DNA of 64,000 nucleotides from Phycisphaerales bacterium UBA854 (GTDB lineage Bacteria > Planctomycetota > Phycisphaerae > Phycisphaerales > SM1A02), in NCBI GenBank assembly GCA_002295885.1, contig DBGM01000037.1, positions 6,732-70,731 of the forward strand, in the 5' to 3' direction. A program made the position numbers and the translations under genes. Below the pieces are notes generated by a model. The model did not search any database. It was given only the letters and a program-made list of their open reading frames with translations, and was not told where the DNA came from. Of this stretch, positions 32,587-40,686 are shown piece after piece (position 1 is the stretch's first letter; every line of letters begins with the position of its first letter).

Positions 32587-33744
32587 ATGCTAGAAATGGC
32601 CGAGGCAGCAGTCACCATGCACATGGACAAGGGACTCGATCACACCATCATCGGTGAATCGACGAAATCCTTCATCGACGGTCAGAACGGGGTGCTCGAA
32701 TACCTCGGCATCGACATCGATGATCTCGCCCGAAATTCCACCTTCGAGGAGGTGGTCTTCCTGCTGTGGAACGACCGGCTGCCCAGCGCGGACGAACTGG
32801 AGTCCCTGAAGTCCGAGCTTCGTGCCGAGTACGAGCTCGGATCCGAGTTGCTGGGCATGCTGCGGCTGGTTCCCGCCGATGCATCGCCGATGCACATGCT
32901 TCGCACCATGGTCTCCGCCATGGGCACGATGGACGCGGACTGCGACGACCAGTCCCTCGAGAGCGAACGGCGCAAGGCGATCAAGGTCCTGGCCAAGACG
33001 CCGGCGATCATCGCGGCCTTCTCCCGCCTGCGCAAGGGCGAGGAGCCCGTCGCGCCGCGAGCCGATCTCGACATCGCGACCAACTTCCTCTGGATGCTCA
33101 ACGACGAGATGCCCGGAGCGGCGAGTGCCCGGGCCATCGATGTGAGTCTGGTGCTTCATGCGGACCACGGCATCAACGCCTCGACCTTCGCCGCGATGGT
33201 CACCATCGCGACCCAGAGCGACATGTATTCCGCGTTGACGTCGGCCATCGGCACGCTGCGGGGCCCTCTGCACGGTGGCGCTAACGAGCGTGTGATGCGG
33301 ATGCTGCAGGAGATCGGCGACATCGACTCCGTGGATGCATTCGTGCAGGAGTCCCTGGCCAGCAAGCGGAAGATCATGGGATTCGGTCATCGCGTCTACA
33401 AGGCGCTCGATCCGCGGGCCAAGTACCTCCGCACGTTCGCGAAGCAGATCGCCGACGAGACCGGCAACCACGAACTCTACGAGATGAGCACCCGGATCCA
33501 GGACATCATGGAACGCGAGGTGGGCTCGAAGGGCATCTATCCGAACGTGGATTTCTACTCCGCGACGACCTACTACTCGCTCGGGCTGGAGATCGACCTG
33601 TTCACGCCGGTGTTCGCGCTGAGCCGCAACGCCGGCTGGGCGGCGCACGTGCTGGAGCAGCACCAGGACAACCGTCTGATCCGTCCCCGCTGCCAGTACA
33701 CGGGACCGCACGGAGTGGCCTACACCCCGATGTCGGACCGCTGA
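32587..33744 (+). CDS. gltA: citrate synthase
   Basis: This enzyme condenses oxaloacetate and acetyl-CoA to citrate, the entry step of the TCA cycle. The 385-residue protein has the active-site histidines in VLHADHGIN and GPLHGGANE, the MGFGHRVYK motif, and the catalytic Asp in PNVDFYSA. The length and the absence of the NADH-site extension fit the shorter type II-like citrate synthases of Gram-positives and many other bacteria. The start codon is ATG 32587 (ATG 32596 is the alternative); the nearest AAGGAG is 26 bases upstream with a hairpin between. It converges on the FG-GAP gene with a 7-base gap. Confidence 0.93.
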   Translation: MLEMAEAAVTMHMDKGLDHTIIGESTKSFIDGQNGVLEYLGIDIDDLARNSTFEEVVFLLWNDRLPSADELESLKSELRAEYELGSELLGMLRLVPADASPMHMLRTMVSAMGTMDADCDDQSLESERRKAIKVLAKTPAIIAAFSRLRKGEEPVAPRADLDIATNFLWMLNDEMPGAASARAIDVSLVLHADHGINASTFAAMVTIATQSDMYSALTSAIGTLRGPLHGGANERVMRMLQEIGDIDSVDAFVQESLASKRKIMGFGHRVYKALDPRAKYLRTFAKQIADETGNHELYEMSTRIQDIMEREVGSKGIYPNVDFYSATTYYSLGLEIDLFTPVFALSRNAGWAAHVLEQHQDNRLIRPRCQYTGPHGVAYTPMSDR

Positions 33745-33751
33745 TCCGGTT

Positions 33752-36079
33752 CTACTGGGGATACATCAGGATGCGATCGTGCACGATCATCACCACGTCG
33801 TGCGCTCCGTCCCCGGTCAGGTCGGTGATCAGCACCTGCGTCGGCTGGTACTCGCGTCCCTCGCCGCGGCTGAAGAGCTTCGATTCGTAGATCTTGAAGT
33901 TGGTCACGTGCAGCATGTCGCCGTTGCCGTCGAAGGTGAAGATCTCGAACATCTGCTCGCCCGCGTCCAGTGACGCCATGTCCGTGTACCCGTCGGCATT
34001 CATGTCGCCCACTGCGAGGTCGTAGTGGAGACGCCGTTCCTCGTCGGTCCGCCACGCGGCGACCTCCTCCAGGGACCGCCGCTGTCCTCCCAGCCGGATG
34101 ACCGCGAAGCCGTCCTGTCCGATGGCCAGGATGCTCTCCTGGTCGTCTCCGGTGAAACGCCCCCCGTAGATCGCACCGAGCGTGAATCCACGTACGTTGA
34201 GGGCCTCGGTCTCGTTCCACCGTCCTTCGGAGTCGGCTTCGAAGATGACCAGCCGGTTGTTGGTCTTGTCGGCGGCGATGATGCGTCGGCCCAGCGTCGT
34301 CAGCGAGACGAGGCTGGCGTCGGGAGCGTCCGTGTTGATCTGCTTGACGACCTGCCAGCCGGGGCTGCTGCCGTCGGAGGGTTCGGCCTCGTAGCGGACG
34401 GCTCGGACGAAGTTCTTGTCGGCGATCAGCAGCTCCTCGCGACCGCTGCCGTCGATGTCGAAGGTGGTGGTGTTCTCGGAGGCGGCCTTGGCGACGAGGC
34501 CGAACTGTCCCATGTCCGCCTTCTCCCGCTTGGTGAACGTCGGAGCGGTCTCCTCGCCCATCACGACGCCGTCGGCGGGGTCGGCGGGCGGCATGGCCTG
34601 CAGCATGATCATCGGCTTGTCCCGGGTGAACAGCAGCAGGTCGGTGTTGCCGTCCTGATCGGCGTCCACCGGCATGACCGTGTCGGGGGCCCGGCTCATC
34701 GAGCCGAGGTCGAAGGACTCGCTGGTGCCGTCCATCTGGATCAGATCGATCAGGTAGTCCCGCTTGTCGGCGGCGATGACCGCCAGTCGGGGCCCCTGTT
34801 CGAGTTGGACGAGATTCATGGACACCGGGGTGTGCCCTTCGGTGATGGACATCGGGCGGGGGAATGCGATCTCGGATCCGTCGATGGTGGAGCGGCCCAC
34901 GACGCCTTCATCCTCGGACAGGACGAAGATCTCCGCCTGCGCGTCGCCGTCGGTGTCCGCCGCGGCGATGTAGCCGACTTCGGACAAGGTGGGGAAGGAC
35001 TCTCCGGATGCGAGGCCGTGTCCCTCCTCCTGACGGTAGACGACGATGGCATTGGCTCTGGTGTCGGTGGCGATCAGATCCTCCAGGCCGTCGCCATTGA
35101 GATCGACCACGGTCTGGGCCCGATTGCGGTTGCCGGGGTCCTCAAAGCTGTGCACCACGAAGGAGGCGTCCCGGTTGCCGGAGTTCTCGACCTCCTCGCT
35201 GTCGAGCCGGTAGATGACGACCCGCTTCGACGCCCGCTCGATGACGGCGATGCGGGACGCCGCCTCGCCGGGAAGCTGCACGGCCTCGAAGACGGTGATG
35301 GGGGGCATCTCGAAGATGACCTGGGCGCCCAGCATCCGTTCGCCGTCCTGCTCCTGCCCGAACCAGATGCGGACCGGGGCGGCGTCGTCGGGGATGACAC
35401 CCGCGATGTCGATGGTTCCGTCCCCGTCGTAGTCGGCTGGAACGAGTCCCTTGACCTTCTGGCCCGCGGCCAGGGTCACGGGCTTGCCGAGGTCGTCTCC
35501 CTCCAGCGGCCAGACCGTCACGTTGCCGTCGACGATGCTCACCAGATCGGGACCGTCGTCACCGACGACGTCGGTGATGGCGAAGGAGGCGGGGCCCGCC
35601 TCCAGCTGACGGATCTTGTGGATGCGTCCCTTCTTGAACTGTTCCGGCGACTCCTGCATCAGGAACACGATGCGGCCGCGGCTGGCGTAGATGATGTCGA
35701 GGTCGCCGTCGCCGTCGGCGTCGAGGGTCCGCATTGCGCTGCCGTAGTCGGCCAGCGGGATGTTCTCCCGGCGGTACCTCCAGTGATCGGGAAGCTCATT
35801 GGGCCGCTTGGGGGCCTCGACCGCTCCGGGCACGGGGTCTTGCTTCTGGTAGAGGACGTCGATCCGAGAATCGCTGTTGTTCAGGACGAGCAGGTCGTCG
35901 AGGCCGTCGCCGTTCAGGTCCGCCGAGGTCATCGGGCCGGGATCGTCGCCGATCTTGATGACGTCGACTCCGGCGAATCCGAAGTAGTCGGGCAGGGTGG
36001 CGTCCTGGGACGCTGCACTGCTGCACGGCACTGCGATCGAGACGACGGCGAGAAGGTGGGGGATCCGGATCGGTCGCAT
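33752..36079 (-). CDS. secreted FG-GAP/VCBS repeat beta-propeller protein
   Basis: This 775-residue protein has a signal peptide (LLAVVSIAVPCSSAASQ) and repeated calcium-binding FG-GAP motifs. At least nine D-x-(N/D)-G-D-G-x-x-D-type loops are readable, such as ADLNGDGLDDLLVL, LDADGDGDLDIIYA, ADYDGDGTIDIAG, VDLNGDGLEDLIA and TDLTGDGAHDVVMI. A multi-bladed propeller outside the cytoplasm is expected; no enzyme motif is seen. The ATG at 36079 has AGGAG 7 bases upstream. The frame continues upstream only as a shadow of the divergent protease gene. Confidence 0.82.
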   Translation of the reverse strand: MRPIRIPHLLAVVSIAVPCSSAASQDATLPDYFGFAGVDVIKIGDDPGPMTSADLNGDGLDDLLVLNNSDSRIDVLYQKQDPVPGAVEAPKRPNELPDHWRYRRENIPLADYGSAMRTLDADGDGDLDIIYASRGRIVFLMQESPEQFKKGRIHKIRQLEAGPASFAITDVVGDDGPDLVSIVDGNVTVWPLEGDDLGKPVTLAAGQKVKGLVPADYDGDGTIDIAGVIPDDAAPVRIWFGQEQDGERMLGAQVIFEMPPITVFEAVQLPGEAASRIAVIERASKRVVIYRLDSEEVENSGNRDASFVVHSFEDPGNRNRAQTVVDLNGDGLEDLIATDTRANAIVVYRQEEGHGLASGESFPTLSEVGYIAAADTDGDAQAEIFVLSEDEGVVGRSTIDGSEIAFPRPMSITEGHTPVSMNLVQLEQGPRLAVIAADKRDYLIDLIQMDGTSESFDLGSMSRAPDTVMPVDADQDGNTDLLLFTRDKPMIMLQAMPPADPADGVVMGEETAPTFTKREKADMGQFGLVAKAASENTTTFDIDGSGREELLIADKNFVRAVRYEAEPSDGSSPGWQVVKQINTDAPDASLVSLTTLGRRIIAADKTNNRLVIFEADSEGRWNETEALNVRGFTLGAIYGGRFTGDDQESILAIGQDGFAVIRLGGQRRSLEEVAAWRTDEERRLHYDLAVGDMNADGYTDMASLDAGEQMFEIFTFDGNGDMLHVTNFKIYESKLFSRGEGREYQPTQVLITDLTGDGAHDVVMIVHDRILMYPQ

Positions 36080-36116
36080 GGAAGGTCTCCTGATTCGACG
36101 TTCTTGGGAACGGCCC

Positions 36117-36122
36117 ATGGTA
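36117..36122 (-). promoter_or_regulatory. -10 box (TACCAT) for the FG-GAP gene
   Basis: GGCTACCATGG on the minus strand lies 37 bases before the ATG. The same GGCTACCATGG string stands before the SRP RNA, and GGTCTACCATGG before nuoB. Confidence 0.4.
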
Positions 36123-36171
36123 GCCTCCCCGGCCCCGTTCGAGGAAGGGGGGCGGCGGTACGGGGAGAGCC

Positions 36172-36177
36172 TATACT
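36172..36177 (+). promoter_or_regulatory. -10 box (TATACT) for the trypsin-like protease gene
   Basis: TATACT lies 37 bases before the ATG at 36215, with AAGGAG (36201-36206) between. The -35 region is GC-rich and unrecognisable. Confidence 0.45.
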
Positions 36178-36214
36178 GGAGCCCCCGACGCAAGGTCGGC
36201 AAGGAGAAGCCCCG

Positions 36215-37153
36215 ATGAAGATTCACCACGTTTCCGCTCTGATCGCCGTTCTGCTGGTCTCCCCCCTGGGGGCGGATGTCGTCGTCCTCAACGACGGGAA
36301 GCGGCTCGAGGGGGTCCTGCTGAAGCAGAACGACACCACGCTGTGGCTCGACATCGGGCCGATGGTCATCGAGCTCGACAACAACGACGTGAAGGAAGTG
36401 GAGGAGACGGGCGGCGACGAGGTCAACGTCGTCCGCGACGATCTCTACCACACGGCCCAGAATCCGCGTGAACTGAGCTCCAAGCTGCAGGCCGAGCGGG
36501 TCATGTCGAGCGTCATCAAGGTCCAGACTCCCGGCGGTCTCGGATCGGGTGTCGTGATCAATGAGGACGGCTTCGCCATCACCAACGCCCACGTCATCCA
36601 GGGTGAGCAGGACCTGCGGGCGATCATCTGGGTGCCCCAGCCGGACGGAACCCGGAAGCGGACCACGGTCGAGGACGTCGAGATCGTCGCCGTGAACAAC
36701 CACCTGGATCTGGCCCTGCTGAAGATGAATCATCCCCGGGACGACGCGTTCCCCTATTCGCCGATCGAATCCTACGAGGGGATCATGGTCGGCCAGCCCG
36801 TCTTCGCCATCGGCAATCCGCTCAACATGGAGCAGACGATGACCGAAGGCGTCATCTCGACGACCCAGCGGAACTTCGACGGACTGTCCTACATCCAGAC
36901 GGATACGCCGATCAATCCGGGCAACTCCGGCGGTCCGCTGTTCAACACCAAGGGCGAGGTCATCGGAATCACCAACATGGGGATCCCGTCCGGGGATAAC
37001 CTCGGATTCGCGATCCCGGCACGCTACGTGAAGGACTTCATCCGCAATCGCGAGGCGTTCGCGTACGACGAGATGAATCCCAACGCCGGCCACAACTACC
37101 AGAAGCCGCCCACTCGCCAGAAGGACGGGGTCGCCCCCGGTCTTCGTCCCTGA
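36215..37153 (+). CDS. secreted trypsin-like serine protease (HtrA-like core, no PDZ)
   Basis: The protein has 312 residues. A signal peptide (1-20) is followed by a small beta module (about 21-65, VVVLNDGKRLEGVLLKQND) and an S1C/trypsin-type protease domain. The triad is H126 (TNAHVI), D165 (HLDLALLK) and S238 (NPGNSGGPL). The chain ends about 40 residues after the protease fold in a Pro/Lys-rich tail, so the PDZ domains of DegP-type proteases are absent. The N-terminal module resembles an SH3/Sm-like sensor found ahead of proteases in planctomycetes, by inference. AAGGAG is 8 bases upstream. It is divergent from the FG-GAP gene. Confidence 0.87.
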   Translation: MKIHHVSALIAVLLVSPLGADVVVLNDGKRLEGVLLKQNDTTLWLDIGPMVIELDNNDVKEVEETGGDEVNVVRDDLYHTAQNPRELSSKLQAERVMSSVIKVQTPGGLGSGVVINEDGFAITNAHVIQGEQDLRAIIWVPQPDGTRKRTTVEDVEIVAVNNHLDLALLKMNHPRDDAFPYSPIESYEGIMVGQPVFAIGNPLNMEQTMTEGVISTTQRNFDGLSYIQTDTPINPGNSGGPLFNTKGEVIGITNMGIPSGDNLGFAIPARYVKDFIRNREAFAYDEMNPNAGHNYQKPPTRQKDGVAPGLRP

Positions 37154-37185
37154 CCCCCTTCGTTTCAACGAGAAGGAACTCCGAC

Positions 37186-38991
37186 GTGTTCAAGACAACC
37201 ATTGCCGCTCTCGCCGTCTCCTGCCTGCCCACCGTGGTGTCGGCGGCGGACCTCTCCATCGAGCAGTTCGCTCCGCAGTCGTCCGTGCTGGTGTTCAGCC
37301 ACCCCGGTGCCGAGGCGATCTTCAAGCGCATGGAGAACAGTCCCGTGATGAAGATGATGCGTGGGGATGGCGATGTCGCCGAAATGGAGTTCATGGACAT
37401 CGATTCCGTGCTCGACCAGGGCGGAGGCGCCATGGCGGACGCCATCAAGAAGATGAAGGAGGACGGTGATCTCATCGAGAACTTCGCCAAGATCCGCATG
37501 GGCGTGGCGCTCTACGCCAGCGAGGACGCGGAGACCGGAGGGGTGCTGCCCCATTCGTTGATGTTCATGGACTACAGCAGTCAGGGCGAGGAGGTTCGCG
37601 AGGCGGTCCGCGAAATGATCGAGGAGGCCGGCGAGAACGAAGGCGAGCTGATGGACATCGCCGGCCGTGAATGCATCGTCATCTCGGGCGAGGAGCCGGG
37701 CATGCCGCAGGGGGGCGGATTCCAGATGGGACCGGATCTGTCGGCTCTGGAGGCCATGGACACCTACATCTGCCTGGACGATGAGAAGCACGTGCTGCTG
37801 GTGGCCACATCCACCGCCGGCATGGAGCGGGCCGTCGAGGCTCTCGAAGGAGAGTCCGTCTCCGATCCGCTGTCGGCCTCGGACGACTGGCAGGGCATCA
37901 ATGCGATGCTCGGTCAGGGTGGTCCCTCCGTCGTCCTGTTGACGAAGCACCTCGGTGACATGGTGTCGGCATTCGACACCTCCGGCATGATGGGATTCAT
38001 GGGCGGCACCCTGGTGGCCGCGACCGGCCGAATCAACGCCGTGGGCGTGCGGTTCGACGCGGGCGAGGCTCCGACGCTGATGGACGCGCACGCCGCGATC
38101 TACATGCCCGAGGGCAAGTCGGGCATCATCGAACTGGTCTCAAAGAACACGGACCGCGAGCCGCTGCCGGCCCTGCTCGAGACCGAGGTCTACGGCATGT
38201 CGCGGTACAACTTCGACTTCAAGGGCGTGCTCGACTGGATCAAGAGCGTGATCCGTTCCAATCCCTTCATCCAGGGTCAGGGGATGCAGGCGCTCGAACA
38301 GATCGAGCCCACGCTGGCCGCCATGTTCGACAGCATGGACGGCACCATGATCGGCCTGACGTCGATCAGCCGTCCGATCACCATGGACAGCATGATCTCC
38401 ATCACCGCGATGCAGTCCGGTGACACCCAGAAGTTCAACGACGCCTTCACCATGTTCGCCGGCGACATGGGAATGGAGCAGGGGGACTTCCAGGGGCACA
38501 CCATCTACACCCTCGAGGGCGGCGGCATGGCCATGCCGGGCATGTTCTCCGGGGGTGGTGGCGACGACATGGCCGTCGCCATGGGTGGCGACTACGTCAT
38601 GATGGGCAACCGCTCCGGCATCGAGGAGGCTCTTCGTCATGTCGGTGAACGGGGCGAACTCGAACTCACGCCGAACCTCAAGGCCGCGCTGTCCACGCTT
38701 CCCGACCGTCCTCTGAGCGGGTGGTCCGTCCAGGACGTCTTCCGTCTGATGAACGACGCGATGGAGATCGACGAACTCCAGATGAAGCAGTCCCTGAAGG
38801 AACTGGCGGAGGACGATCCGGAACTGGCCGAGGAGATCCGTGCCGAGATGATGGAGGAGCGTGGCGCCCTGACGGGGCTCTACGCCGAGATGGCCGAGCG
38901 ACTCGGTGGCTACAGCATGGCCATGTGGTCGACGGACGAGGGCATGCGGATGAAGTTCTCGCTGCTCGAGGTGGTGTCGGACCAGGAGTGA
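37186..38991 (+). CDS. secreted methionine-rich protein of unknown function
   Basis: This 601-residue protein has a clear signal peptide (MFKTTIAALAVSCLPTVVSAAD). I do not recognise a catalytic motif. Met makes up about 9 percent of residues (53 counted), concentrated in Gly/Met/Asp segments such as GGGMAMPGMFSGGGG and SGMMGFMGG. The chain seems to hold two or three related alpha/beta units, each with an aspartate-rich entry and a helical EALxxV-type stretch, as in DUF3352-like planctomycete proteins. That assignment is tentative. It lies 32 bases after the protease gene with its own AAGGAAC-like site, so both may share the TATACT promoter. Confidence 0.75.
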   Translation: MFKTTIAALAVSCLPTVVSAADLSIEQFAPQSSVLVFSHPGAEAIFKRMENSPVMKMMRGDGDVAEMEFMDIDSVLDQGGGAMADAIKKMKEDGDLIENFAKIRMGVALYASEDAETGGVLPHSLMFMDYSSQGEEVREAVREMIEEAGENEGELMDIAGRECIVISGEEPGMPQGGGFQMGPDLSALEAMDTYICLDDEKHVLLVATSTAGMERAVEALEGESVSDPLSASDDWQGINAMLGQGGPSVVLLTKHLGDMVSAFDTSGMMGFMGGTLVAATGRINAVGVRFDAGEAPTLMDAHAAIYMPEGKSGIIELVSKNTDREPLPALLETEVYGMSRYNFDFKGVLDWIKSVIRSNPFIQGQGMQALEQIEPTLAAMFDSMDGTMIGLTSISRPITMDSMISITAMQSGDTQKFNDAFTMFAGDMGMEQGDFQGHTIYTLEGGGMAMPGMFSGGGGDDMAVAMGGDYVMMGNRSGIEEALRHVGERGELELTPNLKAALSTLPDRPLSGWSVQDVFRLMNDAMEIDELQMKQSLKELAEDDPELAEEIRAEMMEERGALTGLYAEMAERLGGYSMAMWSTDEGMRMKFSLLEVVSDQE

Positions 38992-39001
38992 GCCGTCCGG
39001 C

Positions 39002-39841
39002 TCAGGTCCAGCCAAGCTTGAGGAAGAGGACGCCGAAGATCATGTCCGCGACGATGATCAGAACCACCGTCTGCACGACGGTGTCCGTGGTCGCCTTGCC
39101 CACGCCCGCGGCGCCTCCGGTCACCTTGAGCCCGTTGTAGCAGGCGATCGCGCTGAGCAGGGTGCCGAACGTCGCGGCCTTCAGGAGTCCGGTGAGGAAG
39201 TCGGACATTCGCAGCTGTTCGATGGTGTTGCTGATGTACACCTCCTGCGGCACGTCGAGGAAGTTCACGGTGATGACGCCGGAGGCGAAGACCGCCATGA
39301 CGTCCCCGAGGATCGTGAGCAGGAACAGGCTGATGATGGTCGCGATGACCCGGGGGACGACCAGGAACCGCACGGGGTTCAGTGCGTGCGTCTCCAGGGC
39401 CTCGATCTCCTCCCCGACGACCATGGTGCCGATTTCGGCCGCGATCGCAGCTCCGGCGAATCCCGTCAGCACGATGGCGGCGATCAGCGGCCCCATTTCC
39501 CGGAAGACGCCGACCGCGACGATGTTGGCGATCATGTTCTGCTGGCCCAGTTCGGCCAGGGGGGGCTGCATGGAGATGGCGAGGATGAGTCCGATGCATC
39601 CCGAGACGAGCAGGATGATGCCGATGGACTTGACCCCGACCCGGACCAGCTGGCTCACGATGGCGGACCGTCCGATCCGCACCTCGGGACGGGTCATCCC
39701 ACGCGCGATCCACGTGAACACCTCGGCCAGCAGCAGCCACAGGCCACCGAACAGCGCGAAGACGCCGTTCCACACGCCTCCCCAGCGATCAAGCATCCGG
39801 AGGAACATGGGTGGTCGGGATTCACGGGCGGCGTCGGACAT
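39002..39841 (-). CDS. mlaE: MlaE-family ABC transporter permease
   Basis: This is the permease of the phospholipid/steroid MCE-type transport system at the inner membrane. The 279-residue protein carries the family core FREMGPLIAAIVLTGFAGAAIAAEIGTM, EEIEALETHALNPVRFLVVPRV and the Tyr-Asn-Gly-Leu segment CYNGLKVTGGAAGVGKATT. About five membrane helices follow an N-terminal amphipathic region. The ATPase (mlaF) and MCE protein (mlaD) are not in the window. A STAS protein gene lies immediately upstream on the same strand, recalling MlaB, the STAS partner of the E. coli complex. Confidence 0.88.
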   Translation of the reverse strand: MSDAARESRPPMFLRMLDRWGGVWNGVFALFGGLWLLLAEVFTWIARGMTRPEVRIGRSAIVSQLVRVGVKSIGIILLVSGCIGLILAISMQPPLAELGQQNMIANIVAVGVFREMGPLIAAIVLTGFAGAAIAAEIGTMVVGEEIEALETHALNPVRFLVVPRVIATIISLFLLTILGDVMAVFASGVITVNFLDVPQEVYISNTIEQLRMSDFLTGLLKAATFGTLLSAIACYNGLKVTGGAAGVGKATTDTVVQTVVLIIVADMIFGVLFLKLGWT

Positions 39842-39851
39842 CGGTGGGGGC

Positions 39852-40181
39852 TCAGCGGCTCATCGCCTCGTCGAGGGTCGGCACGATGTCGAAGACGCTG
39901 TCGAGCCGTGCGATCTGGAATACCGAAAGGACCCGTTCGTGCAGTTCGCAGAGCAGGAGGGTCGTGCCGCCGCGGCGGGCCATCTGCAGGCACTCGACCA
40001 GGGTCGCGACGCCCGAGGAGTCCATGTACTGGACGCTGGACAGATCGATGACGATCTTGTCGCCGTCCGAATCGTGGGCGGCCTGGAGCGAGGTCCGGAG
40101 AATCGAGGAGGTGGCGAGGTCGATGTCCCCGTCCGGTCGGACGATCGTGGCTCCATCCCGCTGTTCGGTGTTCACTTGCAT
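39852..40181 (-). CDS. STAS-domain protein (RsbV/SpoIIAA- or MlaB-like)
   Basis: This 109-residue STAS domain has the classical phosphorylation loop VQYMDSSGVATLVE (Ser55/Ser56). It sits between mlaE (10 bases downstream) and a HATPase anti-sigma-type kinase that overlaps it by 10 bases upstream. Two roles are possible: anti-sigma-factor antagonist controlled by the adjacent kinase, or MlaB-like subunit of the MlaE transporter. The intact DSSG favours the first; the neighbour mlaE leaves the second open. Confidence 0.85.
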   Translation of the reverse strand: MQVNTEQRDGATIVRPDGDIDLATSSILRTSLQAAHDSDGDKIVIDLSSVQYMDSSGVATLVECLQMARRGGTTLLLCELHERVLSVFQIARLDSVFDIVPTLDEAMSR

Positions 40182-40648
40182 GGTTCTGCTTCCCCTGCGT
40201 CGACCGGCGTACCGGTGCTGGGCAGTGTCTTGTGCATTCGTAGTCGCATGCCGCCGCCTTCGCGGTGCTCGTAGATGACGTCGTCCATGATCTCGTTGAT
40301 CAGGTGCACGCCCAGTCCCCCCGGCCTCACGTCATCGAGTTCCCGGGATCGTATGGTATCGAGATCGACCTGTCGGGCGTCGTCCTCGATCACGAACTCC
40401 AGGCGGTCCGGCTGGTCCAGTTCGTGGATGGACAGCCGGATGCGGCCGTCCGGTCGTGAATCGTATCCGTGGCGGATGACGTTGCAGAGGGCCTCGTCGA
40501 TGGCCAGGCAGATCTGGCTGGCGGCTCCGGGGTCGTAGCCCAGCCGTCCGCACAGGGTGTCGAGCATGCTTCGTATCGCGGCCAGGTACCCAGGCCGGCT
40601 GTAGAACTCGAGGTGGAGTTCGGGAACGCGATCGTGGTGACTGTCCAT
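40172..40648 (-). CDS. RsbW/SpoIIAB-like anti-sigma-factor serine kinase
   Basis: This 158-residue GHKL-fold ATPase has N box AIDEALCNVIRHGYD, the DDARQVD ATP-lid region, and PGGLGVHLINEIMDDV as G box. Such kinases phosphorylate a STAS antagonist and otherwise hold a sigma factor. The cognate STAS gene overlaps it by 10 bases; no sigma gene of the sigma-B type is nearby. The ATG at 40648 begins the family sequence, with TACCAT ending 9 bases upstream; the longer frame is a shadow of guaA. Confidence 0.85.
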   Translation of the reverse strand: MDSHHDRVPELHLEFYSRPGYLAAIRSMLDTLCGRLGYDPGAASQICLAIDEALCNVIRHGYDSRPDGRIRLSIHELDQPDRLEFVIEDDARQVDLDTIRSRELDDVRPGGLGVHLINEIMDDVIYEHREGGGMRLRMHKTLPSTGTPVDAGEAEPCK

Positions 40649-40657
40649 CACGCCCGC

Positions 40658-40663
40658 ATGGTA
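40658..40663 (-). promoter_or_regulatory. -10 box (TACCAT) for the kinase-STAS-mlaE operon
   Basis: GGTACCAT on the minus strand ends 9 bases before the kinase ATG. The short gap to guaA contains nothing else. Confidence 0.35.
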
Positions 40664-40686
40664 CCGGGCGGGGCGGAGGCGTGGGG

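Noticed and set aside
34025..36214. N-terminal extension of the trypsin-like protease frame over the FG-GAP gene
   Set aside because: The extension is antisense to FG-GAP repeats. The real start at 36215 has AAGGAG and a signal peptide.
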